In this document: in pieces, positions 26,531 through 35,747 of the stretch
How positions within the stretch are numbered: position 1 is the stretch's first letter
Layout of the letters: the number at the start of each line of letters is the position of its first letter
From: JAPLHP01 sp963720375
GTDB lineage: Bacteria > Chloroflexota > Dehalococcoidia > UBA2247 > RBG-13-53-26
Length of the DNA stretch: 64,000 nt
Assembly: GCA_963720375.1 (NCBI GenBank)
Contig: CAVRFM010000012.1
Span: 62,001 to 126,000, forward strand
Reading direction: 5' to 3'
Position numbers and translations under genes: made by a program
Notes under the pieces: generated by a model
Told to the model about the DNA's origin: nothing
Database searches by the model: none
What the model saw: only the letters and a program-made list of their open reading frames with translations

Positions 26531-26740
26531 CTAGTCGATGCCAATCATCACGCTGGAGGCCTTGATGACGGCGTAGACCGTCTTGCCCTTCTTCAGTTGC
26601 AGGTTCTTGGCAGATTCCTTGGTGATGACTGACACCAGTTCGATTTTGCCAGGCAATTGCAGGATGACTTCCGCGTTTACCACTCCTGGCTTGACTGCCT
26701 TGACCTTGCCTTTCAGAACGTTGCGAGCACTCAGTTTCAT
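26531..26740 (-). CDS. Molybdate/tungstate-binding Mop (TOBE) protein
   Basis: A 69-residue single TOBE domain of the molbindin type: MKLSARNVLKGKVKAVKPG at the start, the EVILQLPG strand, VSVITKESAKNL and the YAVIKASSVMIG end. Such proteins form hexamers that store molybdate or tungstate in the cytoplasm. I chose ATG 26740 (AAAGGAG upstream). It is convergent with the transporter operon and has its own promoter with a palindrome in the spacer. Confidence 0.88.
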   Translation of the reverse strand: MKLSARNVLKGKVKAVKPGVVNAEVILQLPGKIELVSVITKESAKNLQLKKGKTVYAVIKASSVMIGID

Positions 26741-26824
26741 GGTTTGCTCCTTTCCTCCCGAAATCATAACTGGAGTGCCGGGGCTTGGCTTTTGCTGCTT
26801 GCTTACCCCAGCCTCTGTGAGCGT

Positions 26825-26852
26825 ATGTTAAATCGTATCAGATACGTTGTCA
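26825..26852 (-). promoter_or_regulatory. Mop promoter with palindromic operator in the spacer
   Basis: On the minus strand TTGACA, a 17-base spacer and TAACAT. The spacer holds the perfect palindrome CGTATC-T-GATACG (26834-26846), an ideal place for a repressor. A ModE- or TunR-like oxyanion sensor is one candidate; no such gene is in the window. Confidence 0.5.
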
Positions 26853-27099
26853 ATAGCGCTAGTCTGTGCGATTACGCTACCGGTCTAACATTGTTGGGCT
26901 GGCTTGGCCACATGACGACGTAATAGAAATCCATTGCTGACCAGGGCCTGAAAACCTGAAGTAGCGGTGGCCTGTTGCTCTGCATTAATCTTGCTGCTAT
27001 AGTTATGACTTTGGAGAAAGGGATCTAGGTAGCAAAGTTGGTTGTCTGGTTAGGAATCTCTAAGTTGGCCACCCCGTTTCCAGTGGGTGATCTTGCAAC
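26853..27099. other. Intergenic stretch
   Basis: Between the Mop promoter and the MscS gene I see no gene or RNA signature. Confidence 0.4.
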
Positions 27100-27825
27100 A
27101 TGAGATTATTCTGGCTGGCATTAGCCATCATACTGGTCCTGGGTTTGATTGGGTCCATCGTGGTGGTGGTGATAAAGGTGCCAAACATGGCTGTTGCTAT
27201 GCCTATCATGGCAGCGGCATTGGCTGTGGCCCTTCAGAAGTACACTGCCAGCTTCTTCGGTTATTTCGTTATCAATTTCTCCAGGATATATGCGCCGGGT
27301 GACAGAATCCGGATAGGTAATATTAAAGGCGATGTGCGTTGGGTGGGTCTTATACATACTACCCTGGAGGAGGTGGGGGAAGATGAGAAACTGGGAGGTG
27401 AGCTCACCGGCAGGATACTGCACGTTCCAAACTTAGTGATCCTGGACCAACCGGTGCTGAATTATTCCAAGGATTACTCAGTGCATCAGAGGGCGATTAC
27501 CTCTGACTATATGTTCGATGAGGTGCGTATTCCCATCACTGTTGACAGCAATGTGAATAGGGCGACTGAACTTCTCGAAAGCATTCTGAAGTCTCAGGAT
27601 GAGATCTACCTTAACGAGGCTCGCGAGATGTTCCAGAATGGCTATCCCAAGTTCTTAAACGAAGCCATGAGCGGTCCACGTGTACTGATACATGTTGAGC
27701 CCCATCAAATCTGGATCAAGGGTAAGTTTGTGGCCCCGGTCCGGCAGCGTAACCAGTTGAAAAGTAATATCCTGTTGGAGTTTCTAGATCACGTCAAAGC
27801 TAGCCCTGACGTGAGACTTGCCTAG
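27100..27825 (+). CDS. MscS family mechanosensitive channel
   Basis: A 241-residue inner-membrane protein with two hydrophobic helices (residues about 3-25 and 30-60), then the MscS beta domain (YAPGDRIRIGNIKGDVRWVGLIHTTLEE-like, with VGLIHTTLEEV and VPNLVIL) and a C-terminal alpha/beta domain. It is shorter at the N-terminus than E. coli MscS, having fewer membrane helices. It should release solutes on osmotic downshock. ATG 27100 has no strong ribosome binding site. Confidence 0.85.
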   Translation: MRLFWLALAIILVLGLIGSIVVVVIKVPNMAVAMPIMAAALAVALQKYTASFFGYFVINFSRIYAPGDRIRIGNIKGDVRWVGLIHTTLEEVGEDEKLGGELTGRILHVPNLVILDQPVLNYSKDYSVHQRAITSDYMFDEVRIPITVDSNVNRATELLESILKSQDEIYLNEAREMFQNGYPKFLNEAMSGPRVLIHVEPHQIWIKGKFVAPVRQRNQLKSNILLEFLDHVKASPDVRLA

Positions 27826-27855
27826 TGGTGGTACCCCCATCTCTTCCGGTTTTCG

Positions 27856-27901
27856 ATCTCCTCTTTTGCCTTCGTGATCCGGCTTCGGATTGAGAGGAGA
27901 T
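27856..27901. terminator. Bidirectional terminator between convergent genes
   Basis: ATCTCCTC (27856-27863) pairs with GAGGAGAT (27894-27901), with an inner ATCCG/CGGAT hairpin. T-rich sequence on both sides suits both the MscS and the pyruvate kinase transcripts. Confidence 0.65.
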
Positions 27902-27907
27902 TTAAAC

Positions 27908-29332
27908 CTATTTCACTCTTTCCACCTTCAGGAGGTTAGTGGTGCCATGAATGCCTATCGGAATGCCGGCCGTAATGACGATGAGATCGCCTCTCTTGGC
28001 GATCCCGGTCTTCAGGCTTAGACTCACACCCAGGGCGAAGAGCTCGTGCACAGTAGCGGGCTCAGGGACCTCATAGGGATATACTCCCCAGGATAGAAGG
28101 AGTCTTCTTTTCTGTTTGGGGCTTGGGGTAGCTGCCAGAATGGGAATCCCCGGGCGGTACTTGGCTACGCGTCTGGCTGTGCTGCCTGACATGGTGAAGG
28201 CAACAATAGCTGCTGCCCCCAGTTGGTGAGCGGTGTGACAGGCAGCATAACTGATGGCGTCGTCTGTTTGAGGCTCAAGGTCTGCTCCCTTATCGAGCAT
28301 GATCTTGCCGTACGGGAGGGCGGCCTCTATCTCCAGAGCGACCTTTGTCATTACCTTCACTGCTTCTACCGGGTAGCGGCCTATGGCGGTCTCTCCTGAG
28401 AGCATGATGGCATCGGTACCGTCAAAAATGGAGTTGGCTATATCGGCGACCTCAGCCCGGGTAGGGAAGGGCGAATTCACCATGGACTCCAGCATCTGGG
28501 TGGCGGTGATCACCGGCTTTCCTACGTGGTTGCACTTTCTGATGACTTCCTTCTGAACCAAAGGGACTTTCTCCACGGGTATCTCCACCCCCAGGTCGCC
28601 ACGTGCCACCATGAGACCGTCCGCCACTGCCAGTATATCGTCGAGGTTCCGGCAGGCCTCCCATTTCTCTATCTTGGCAATCAGTGGGATGTCTAGTCCT
28701 CTTTCCTTCAGGAGCCTCCTTATTCGGAGGATATCCTCCGGCTCTCGAACAAAGGAAAGGGCGGCAAAGTCCACCCCCTGCTCCACGCCGAAGAGCAGAT
28801 CTTGGAGATCGACTTCCATGAAAGGGGGTATTCTCAGGTTCACTCCAGGTACATTGATGCCCTTCTCCCATTCCAGGATGCCTCCAACAAGGACGCGGCA
28901 CCTCACGTCCGTTGAAGTCTTATCCAGTACTTTCAGCTTTATGGCCCCATCGTTCAGGAAGATGATATTTCCTGGCTTCACGTTCTCGGAGAGGCCGGGC
29001 AGGTTTACACTCACCCTGTGCTTATCGCCGTCAACCTTTCTGGTGGTGAGAGTGAAATCATCACCCTCCGTGATAGTAACCGCTCTCGCCTTGAGTTTGC
29101 CTGTCCTTATCTTTGGGCCGGGCAGGTCCTGGAGAATGGCTACCGGAACATTGAGCTGTGAGGCCGCGTCTCTAATGGTGCGGATGTATCCGGCATGTTC
29201 CTTGCGGGTTCCGTGGGAGAAGTTGAGGCGGGCTACGTTCATGCCCGCTTGGATAAGCCTCTTGATTTTGGCAGGCGAACCACTGGCTGGCCCGATGGTG
29301 CAGACTATCTTAGTTCGTCGGCTTGGGTTCAT
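27908..29332 (-). CDS. pyk: Pyruvate kinase
   Basis: A 474-residue enzyme that makes pyruvate and ATP from phosphoenolpyruvate and ADP in glycolysis. Seen: RTKIVCTIGPAS at the start, NFSHG, the active-site LIAKIEKWEA with its catalytic Lys, MVARGDLGVEIP (metal-binding loop), and VITATQMLESM. The C-terminal domain (about 350-474) has the MSGSTARRVAKYRP effector-like loop. No extra PEP-utiliser domain is present. ATG 29332 gives the family N-terminus. A TATAAT lies only 11-16 bases upstream, so the mRNA may be nearly leaderless. Confidence 0.96.
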   Translation of the reverse strand: MNPSRRTKIVCTIGPASGSPAKIKRLIQAGMNVARLNFSHGTRKEHAGYIRTIRDAASQLNVPVAILQDLPGPKIRTGKLKARAVTITEGDDFTLTTRKVDGDKHRVSVNLPGLSENVKPGNIIFLNDGAIKLKVLDKTSTDVRCRVLVGGILEWEKGINVPGVNLRIPPFMEVDLQDLLFGVEQGVDFAALSFVREPEDILRIRRLLKERGLDIPLIAKIEKWEACRNLDDILAVADGLMVARGDLGVEIPVEKVPLVQKEVIRKCNHVGKPVITATQMLESMVNSPFPTRAEVADIANSIFDGTDAIMLSGETAIGRYPVEAVKVMTKVALEIEAALPYGKIMLDKGADLEPQTDDAISYAACHTAHQLGAAAIVAFTMSGSTARRVAKYRPGIPILAATPSPKQKRRLLLSWGVYPYEVPEPATVHELFALGVSLSLKTGIAKRGDLIVITAGIPIGIHGTTNLLKVERVK

Positions 29333-29560
29333 AGTTTGTTCAGTATTATACACTTTCCGCCGGAGGTGCAGGAGCTATTGACAATGGTGTGATCTCTAGT
29401 GAATAATGTGCACAATATCGCTGCTGGGATTTGTTTGGCATCTTTGGCTATTGCGGGCTGAAGTTGCCCTTTTGTATGAGATGTGGGGAACAGCGGCGAG
29501 TTGTTCAAGAGAAGTTTGTAGAAGGACGTTCCCGGTGATTGCTTATCGGAGGTAACCAGG

Positions 29561-32332
29561 ATGGGAGCGAAAATCAGGAAAACGGGAATTGAATCTGTAG
29601 GTGATATCCCGTGGGGCACACACCTGTGCCAGTTTTATCAGACAAAAGAAGATCTTCTGGATATTCTGCTGCCATACTTCAAGGCAGGATTAGAGAATAA
29701 TGAATTCTGCCTGTGGGTTACTTCAGAACCTCTTGATGAACGAGATGCTCAGAAGGCATTGAGAAAGGTTGTGCCTGGTCTTGATCGGTTTCTGAGGATA
29801 GGGCAAATAGAAATCGTTTCACCTACCGAGTGGTCTCTTAAGCGCGGTCCTTTCAGCCCGCAAGCACTGGTAAATGGCTGGGTGGAGAAACTTGTTCAAG
29901 CTTTAGCTAACGGGTATGACGGGATCAGGGTAACTGCTGATAGGGGCTGGCTTGAGAAAATGGATTGGAGGACCTTTGCCTCTTGTGAGGAAGAGGTAGA
30001 GAATTCCATTGGCAAGTACCCCATGATAGTCCTCTGCACCTACTCTCTCGATAGATGCGACAAATACAGGGCGTCGGAAATCATAGATGTGGTTAAGAAC
30101 CATCAACTTGCTCTTATCAAACGGCGAGGAAAGTGGGAGCTTATAGGTGAGCCCGGGGGAAAGCAGGATGAGGATGAATTGTGGGATTTGGAAGATAAGA
30201 TGCATGCCCTGTTTGAGGCCTTTGGGGATGGGGTGGTGCTCATTGACGTGGAGGGCGGTATTACAGGACTGAATAGTACTGCCGTGAGCCTGTATGGTTG
30301 TAGCGATGAGGAGGAACTGATTGGCAGCAATCTTTTCAGTCTTATTGCTGAGGAAGATCGTGCAAAGGTCATCGATAGCATGAGGGGGTTATTTGAAGAG
30401 GGGCACAGCTCTCACACGGAGTGTGCTTTTTCAGGCAATGGGGTCAGGGAGTTTGATGCTGAATTGAGCGCTGCTCTGCTCAGTGACAGATCAGGGAAGC
30501 CGACAGGATTCATTGTGGTTACCAAGGATATCACTGAGCGTAAGCAGATAGAGGAAAGTCTGCAAGAGACTTCGAGATGCTATCGTCTGCTTGCTGAGAA
30601 CATGACAGATGTTATCTGGACTATGGATATGAGCCTGGAGCCTACCTATCTCAGCCCTTCTGCCGTGCGTCTATTGGGTTATGATGTTGATGACGCGATG
30701 ACACACGTGATTACGGAAGTCTTGACTCCTGCTTCTCGTGAGATGGCCATGACTGCTATTGCAGAAGCACTCTCCAGAGGGGACGAGGGACAAAAGGACT
30801 TTTTCAGGTCACAGAACCTCGAGTTGGAAATGGAGATGAAACGCAAAGACGGCTCCACGGTGTGGACGAAAACAGCGATGAGCTTCATCTGCGATCCGGA
30901 TGGCCGGCCTGTCGAGATTCTGGGTATTGTGCGGGATATCAGTGAACTCAAGCGGGCTGAGGAATTGTTCATGATCCTGTCCAGCAGCTCGCCAGTGGGA
31001 ATCTACATCGTCAGTGGTGGGAAGTTCCGATTTCTAAACCCCCGTGTGCTCAAGTTCACCGGTTATAATGAGGATGAGCTGCTGGGAGCTGATTGTTTGA
31101 GGTTTATTGTCCCGGAGGACAGGGATACGGTCAGAGAGAATGCGGCGAAGATGTTAAGAGGGGAGCGCTTTTCGCCGTATGAATACAGGTATGTTGCTAA
31201 GGATGGCACGACAAGATGGGCCATGGAGAAGGTTACATCCATCCAGTACCGTGGAGAAAGGGCAGCCTTGGGCAACTTCATGGATGTTACGGAAAGGAAA
31301 CAGGCGGAGGAGGCCTTGCGGGAGAGTGAGCAACGCTACCGTCTTCTTGCTGAGAATGTGACAGATGTTATCTGGACTATGGATCTGAACCTGCGGCCTA
31401 CTTATCTCAGCCCTTCTATCATGCGTCTTCTGGATTACAGTGTTGATGAGGCAATGCAACGAATGATGGATGAAGCTTTGCCTCCTGCCTCGCGCGATAT
31501 GGTTATGAAGGCTATTGCGAAGGCACTTGCCACGGAAAATATGGGACAAAAGGGCTTGCTCAGATCACAGAATCTTGAACTGGAAATGGAGATGAGGCGC
31601 AAGGACGGCTCCACCGTGTGGACTGATACCACAATGAGTTTTATATGTGATTCGCATGGCCGGCCTTTTGAGATTCTGGGGATTGTGCGTGATATTACTG
31701 AGCGTAGGCGGGCAGAAGAGCGGCTTCAACAGAGTTTGCAGCAGTTGGAAAGGGCCATGGAAGGTATTATTCAGGCCATTACATTGACAGTTGAGACAAG
31801 AGATCGCTACACAGCTGGCCACCAGCGTCGTGTAACTCAGCTTGCCTGCGCCATAGCCAAAGAGATGGGTCTTTCGGATGACCAAGTCCACAGGATCCGC
31901 GTAGCAGGGCTTCTGCACGATATTGGCAAGATCTGTGTACCTACAGAGATCCTGAGCAAGCCTGGGCAACTGAATGACATCGAATTCGCCATGATTAAAA
32001 CTCATCCCCAGGTCGGCTATGACATACTTAGGACAATTGAATTTCCATGGCCTGTTGCTGAGATAGTGCTTCAGCACCATGAAAGGGTAGATGGCTCCGG
32101 CTATCATTCGGGCCTTCAGGGTGAGGAGATACTCATAGAGGCGCGTATTCTGAGTGTAGCTGATGTTGTTGAGGCTATGTCATCTCACCGACCCTACAGG
32201 CTGGCTCTTGGCATAGATAAAGCTCTGGAGGAAGTCTCGCAAAACCGGGGTATTCTTTATGATGCGGATGTGGTGGATGCCTGCTCCGCTCTCTTTGCAG
32301 AAAAAGAATTTGTGTTTGAGATGAGTACTTGA
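29561..32332 (+). CDS. MEDS-PAS(4)-HD-GYP sensor protein
   Basis: A 923-residue cytoplasmic signalling protein. Residues 15-200 form a MEDS domain (IPWGTHLCQFYQTKEDLL), known as a sensor of methanogen or hydrocarbon-related signals in DcmR-type proteins. Four PAS modules follow (about 215-330, 340-465, 470-590, 595-725), then an HD-GYP phosphodiesterase domain (about 735-923) with LLHDIGK, the KTHPQVGYDIL stretch, and HHERVDGSGY. HD-GYP enzymes break down cyclic di-GMP. The GYP triad is GYH here. PAS2 and PAS4 are near copies of each other. Start supported by GGAGGTAACCAGG. Confidence 0.9.
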   Translation: MGAKIRKTGIESVGDIPWGTHLCQFYQTKEDLLDILLPYFKAGLENNEFCLWVTSEPLDERDAQKALRKVVPGLDRFLRIGQIEIVSPTEWSLKRGPFSPQALVNGWVEKLVQALANGYDGIRVTADRGWLEKMDWRTFASCEEEVENSIGKYPMIVLCTYSLDRCDKYRASEIIDVVKNHQLALIKRRGKWELIGEPGGKQDEDELWDLEDKMHALFEAFGDGVVLIDVEGGITGLNSTAVSLYGCSDEEELIGSNLFSLIAEEDRAKVIDSMRGLFEEGHSSHTECAFSGNGVREFDAELSAALLSDRSGKPTGFIVVTKDITERKQIEESLQETSRCYRLLAENMTDVIWTMDMSLEPTYLSPSAVRLLGYDVDDAMTHVITEVLTPASREMAMTAIAEALSRGDEGQKDFFRSQNLELEMEMKRKDGSTVWTKTAMSFICDPDGRPVEILGIVRDISELKRAEELFMILSSSSPVGIYIVSGGKFRFLNPRVLKFTGYNEDELLGADCLRFIVPEDRDTVRENAAKMLRGERFSPYEYRYVAKDGTTRWAMEKVTSIQYRGERAALGNFMDVTERKQAEEALRESEQRYRLLAENVTDVIWTMDLNLRPTYLSPSIMRLLDYSVDEAMQRMMDEALPPASRDMVMKAIAKALATENMGQKGLLRSQNLELEMEMRRKDGSTVWTDTTMSFICDSHGRPFEILGIVRDITERRRAEERLQQSLQQLERAMEGIIQAITLTVETRDRYTAGHQRRVTQLACAIAKEMGLSDDQVHRIRVAGLLHDIGKICVPTEILSKPGQLNDIEFAMIKTHPQVGYDILRTIEFPWPVAEIVLQHHERVDGSGYHSGLQGEEILIEARILSVADVVEAMSSHRPYRLALGIDKALEEVSQNRGILYDADVVDACSALFAEKEFVFEMST

Positions 32333-32691
32333 TTGTGGAGCTTGCTGTCTGTGACTTTCTTGCTGTTTGTTTAAAAGGCAGGCTAGTGCAGGCAATCTCA
32401 CTGGTTCAAAGCTGCAAGCGGTCAGAGGCTTGAGCTTCGCGGGGATCCAGCTACAAACCTGCCAAGCGAGCAGAGGAGGGTACCTAACTCGTTCCTAGCC
32501 TGCCAAATCCTCGCAAGACCACAGAGTTACATGCATCTTCTTGATACTGCATTCGTTTTCCCACTTTTATAAGTATGGAAGCTTTCCATTTTTTGATATG
32601 TGACTTTTATCGCTGTTGTATCTGGCGCTGTAAGAGGCGCATCGTTTGTGTTTTTGCTGCCTTCTGAAACACAAGATGGAGTTGATATCTG
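32333..32691. other. Intergenic stretch with a terminator hairpin
   Basis: No gene is seen. A compact hairpin ATGGAA-GCT-TTCCAT (32575-32589) followed by T residues looks like an intrinsic terminator, about 240 bases after the sensor gene. Confidence 0.5.
32575..32594 (+). terminator. Intrinsic terminator
   Basis: 6-bp stem ATGGAA/TTCCAT with a three-base loop and six T residues after it; low GC content makes it only moderately strong. Confidence 0.5.
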
Positions 32692-33915
32692 ATGAAGGTT
32701 CTTGTTATTAACTGTGGAAGTTCAACGCTAAAGTTCGAGGCTATTGAGACAGATGGGCGGTCTGAGGGCACTCGCCTCGAGCGACGGCTGGTTCACGGCG
32801 TTGTTGAGGGGATCGGGAGTCGTGGGATCATCAGGTTTACGTATGAGGGTAAAGAATACTTCAGGGATGAAGACGCTGCTGTAAATCACGGTGAAGCCAC
32901 CCGGCAGGTATTTGACCTGCTCAAATCCTGCGGTTTCTTGGAGGCTCATGGGCTCGATGCAATCGGCCACCGAGTGGTCCACGGCGGGGATCGCTTTGTG
33001 GAGCCAACTATCGTTGATGAGGAAGTCATGCGTGCTATCGAAGTGCTGGTGGATATGGCGCCACTTCACAATGGGCCCTCGCTGGCTGCGATTCGCACTG
33101 CGAGATCGATACTGGGTGATTCGGTTCCAATGGTTGTTGTTTTTGATACTGCTTTCCATCACACTATGCCAGAGCGGGCGTCCCGATATGCTATTCCTCA
33201 AGAACTGGCCGAAAAGCATCGTCTCCGGCGCTATGGTTTTCACGGTATAGCTCATCGGTACATGGCCGAGCGTTATGCCGTGATCACTTCCAAGCCAATC
33301 GAGGGGATGAAGCTGGTTGCACTTCAACTGGGCAATGGCTGCTCAGCCACGGCAATCAATAACGGACGTTCAGTAGATACCTCAATGGGGTTTACTCCTC
33401 TGGAGGGATTAATGATGGGGACACGGTCCGGAGATGTTGATCCCTCGCTGGCAGGATTTCTTGCCCGCCGTGAGGGTGTGGATATTGGGGAGGTGGAGAA
33501 TTGGCTCAATACGCGCTCCGGGCTGCTAGGCGTTTCCGGAATATCTTGGGATATGAGGGAACTGCTGGAGGCAGAGCAAAAGGGGGAGCAACGTGCTGCC
33601 CTGGCAGTCGAGATGTTTTGCTATCGAGTGCGGAAGTACATCGGGGCTTACCTGGGCGTACTTGGCGGGGCAGATGCTATCTTGTTTGGTGGTGGTATTG
33701 GTGAGAATGCACCGACAGTAAGGGCACGCATCTGTGAAGAAATGGGCTGGTGTGGGCTGATTCTTGACCAGGAGCGCAATGCCAAGGCAGTGGGATTAGA
33801 GGGGCGAATCAGTGCAGATAGCGCTACAATACAGGCCTACGTGATATTGGTGGATGAAGCAGTGATCATTGCCCGTGACACAGTCTCCTGCCTGCGCCGA
33901 CAACGGCCAGGGTGA
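32692..33915 (+). CDS. ackA: Acetate kinase
   Basis: A 407-residue cytoplasmic enzyme that interconverts acetyl phosphate and ADP with acetate and ATP. Typical motifs: VLVINCGSSTLKF at the N-terminus, GHRVVHGGD near residue 85, VVFDTAFHHTMP near 148, YGFHGIAHRY, LQLGNGCS, and FGGGIGENA near 330. No phosphotransacetylase gene is adjacent. It supports fermentation or acetogenesis with substrate-level ATP formation. ATG 32692 without a strong ribosome binding site. Confidence 0.95.
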   Translation: MKVLVINCGSSTLKFEAIETDGRSEGTRLERRLVHGVVEGIGSRGIIRFTYEGKEYFRDEDAAVNHGEATRQVFDLLKSCGFLEAHGLDAIGHRVVHGGDRFVEPTIVDEEVMRAIEVLVDMAPLHNGPSLAAIRTARSILGDSVPMVVVFDTAFHHTMPERASRYAIPQELAEKHRLRRYGFHGIAHRYMAERYAVITSKPIEGMKLVALQLGNGCSATAINNGRSVDTSMGFTPLEGLMMGTRSGDVDPSLAGFLARREGVDIGEVENWLNTRSGLLGVSGISWDMRELLEAEQKGEQRAALAVEMFCYRVRKYIGAYLGVLGGADAILFGGGIGENAPTVRARICEEMGWCGLILDQERNAKAVGLEGRISADSATIQAYVILVDEAVIIARDTVSCLRRQRPG

Positions 33916-34067
33916 GTCGCTAAACTGGCAGATTTTTGGGGGGAGATGATGATGCTTCCAGGTTGCCCATCTTCTCACGATACCACGGGAGGAACTGCTG
34001 ACCTCACAAGAGCAAGCTGTGCTGGACGGCAGGCTCTCCCCTAAGGGTGTGGTTATCTAGGCTGATC

Positions 34068-34775
34068 TTACAGCTGTATTTCTTTGAGGTTGGGGCTGAT
34101 GATCAGCTTCGGCTCGGTGACCGACTGGACATCCGCTGCTGTGAGACCAGGAGCAACCTCCCTGAGCACCAGACCTTTTTCGGTGACATCTATAACTGCC
34201 AGATCAGTCACAATCAATTTTACAACACCTACGGCTGTGACCGGGTAGATGCACTTCTTGACAACCTTGAAACTGCCGTCCTTGGTGGTGTGCTCCATTG
34301 CCACAATTACTTTTCTGGCTCCGACTGCCAGGTCCATGGAGCCACCGATGTTACCTATATGCTCCGGGAAGCCTCGCTCAGGGTTATTCCATCCAGCAAG
34401 ATCGCCTTTTTCCGAGACTTGCAGTGCTCCCAGCACTGCTACATCCATATATCCGCCGCGGATCATAGCCATCGATTCGCAGTCAGAGAAGAAACAACAT
34501 CCTGGCAGCTCTTTGACAGGTTGGCAACTGGCATTAATGCAGTCCTGGTCAATCTCGTTCTCCTGGGCGAGAGGCCCTGTGTTCAGCATTCCAATCTCGG
34601 CCTGAAGCACGATGTCTCTACCTTCAATCCAGTTCGAGACAAGAGTGGGAATACCTATTCCCAGGTTAACATATGTTCCATCTTGCAGCTCGTTGGCAAT
34701 CCTTAGAGCTATCAATTCTCGCGCGATTCCCTCAAGTTTCTTGCCTCCGGCTGCATTCTTTTTCGTTTCTACCAC
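34068..34775 (-). CDS. 3-oxoacid CoA-transferase, subunit B
   Basis: A 235-residue beta subunit of a class I CoA transferase, which moves CoA between short acids. It has NLGIGIPTLVSNWI near residue 37, the active-site Glu in LQAEIGML near residue 60 (where SENG is more usual), and the GGSMDLAVGARKVIV stretch. The start is GTG 34775 with GGGAGG seven bases upstream. It follows subunit A closely on the same strand. Confidence 0.92.
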   Translation of the reverse strand: MVETKKNAAGGKKLEGIARELIALRIANELQDGTYVNLGIGIPTLVSNWIEGRDIVLQAEIGMLNTGPLAQENEIDQDCINASCQPVKELPGCCFFSDCESMAMIRGGYMDVAVLGALQVSEKGDLAGWNNPERGFPEHIGNIGGSMDLAVGARKVIVAMEHTTKDGSFKVVKKCIYPVTAVGVVKLIVTDLAVIDVTEKGLVLREVAPGLTAADVQSVTEPKLIISPNLKEIQL

Positions 34776-34808
34776 TTGTTAACCTCCCGTTGATTCAAAT
34801 GAAAATAC

Positions 34809-35510
34809 CTAATCAATGCCGGGCTTGTATTTCCGCCTTCCTACCTTCACTACCCGTTGAACATAGATTCCTGGTGTATGGACCTTGTCGGGATCCAGTT
34901 CGCCCGGTTCCACCAGTTCCTCTACCGAGGCTATGGTGATTCTTGCGGCTGCTGCCATCTCAGGATTGTAGTTTCTGGCAGTCTTCCGGTAGCTGATGTT
35001 GCCCATCCTGTCACCCTTCCAGGCATACACGAAGGCATAATCCGGCTTGAGGGCTAGCTCCAGAAGATATGGGCGACCGTTGAAAGTCCTCTTCTCCTTG
35101 CCCCGCTCCACGATGGTGCCCACACCTGTCGGTGTATAGAAACCTGCGATTCCGGCACCGCCAGCCCGCATTTTTTCGATGAATGTGCCCATGGGGTAGA
35201 CCTGCAATTCGATCTGGCTGGCCCTGACTGCCTTCTCGAATGGAGAGTTTGCCCCTTTACTCGCTGACCTATAGAAAGGATAGTTACAGATGGCCTTCTT
35301 GACCTGACCTTGCACAACCAACTGGGTAATATCTTCATTGCCAGGGCCCATCTGCTGACATATTATGGTTAAGTTCTTGGCCCCTTGTTTAGCCAACGCT
35401 TGAATGAGTTGGACGGGTGTGCCTGCTGTGAAAAAGCCTCCAACTGCTATGGAGGCTCCATCTGGGATATCAGCAACCGCTTCATCTATACTTGCATAAA
35501 CTTTATCCAT
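34809..35510 (-). CDS. 3-oxoacid CoA-transferase, subunit A
   Basis: A 233-residue alpha subunit with GASIAVGGFFTAGTPVQLI (CoA-binding loop) near residue 20, AGGAGIAGFYTPTGVGT near 118, and YAFVYAWKGDRMGN near 165. Its start is ATG 35510 after AGGGAGA. Together with subunit B it probably activates acetoacetate, butyrate or a related acid using succinyl- or acetyl-CoA; the acid cannot be told from sequence. Confidence 0.93.
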   Translation of the reverse strand: MDKVYASIDEAVADIPDGASIAVGGFFTAGTPVQLIQALAKQGAKNLTIICQQMGPGNEDITQLVVQGQVKKAICNYPFYRSASKGANSPFEKAVRASQIELQVYPMGTFIEKMRAGGAGIAGFYTPTGVGTIVERGKEKRTFNGRPYLLELALKPDYAFVYAWKGDRMGNISYRKTARNYNPEMAAAARITIASVEELVEPGELDPDKVHTPGIYVQRVVKVGRRKYKPGID

Positions 35511-35652
35511 AATGTCTCCCTAGTTTAGTATCCTCCTCTTTGTTGATCCCGATGGAATTTGGTGCATAGACATGATAAAGAATACGGTATTGGGGTTCCC
35601 TATGTCAATTTCATGTGCCTGAGTGGTTATTTAGAAGCCGTGCTTAGTGGAA

Positions 35653-35681
35653 TTGACAATAGCCGTTGGGCGTGGCAAAAT
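35653..35681 (+). promoter_or_regulatory. Promoter of the LOG-like gene
   Basis: TTGACA at 35653-35658, a 17-base spacer and CAAAAT at 35676-35681, about 65 bases before the ATG. Confidence 0.5.
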
Positions 35682-35747
35682 GGCCAGCGCAATTCGGATT
35701 TTAAACCCGGATGTGGCGGTAGTCGCTATTTTGGCAAGGATGGATGT

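Noticed and set aside
26417..26565. C-terminal 50 residues of the ATPase frame as real protein
   Set aside because: The other frame continues the TOBE domain to a stop at 26416, so this end results from a frame break.
32395..32520. A tRNA suggested by GGTTCAAA
   Set aside because: No cloverleaf could be drawn around it.
35559..35747. N-terminal extension of the LOG-like protein
   Set aside because: It spans a likely promoter and reads unlike the family; ATG 35748 fits better.
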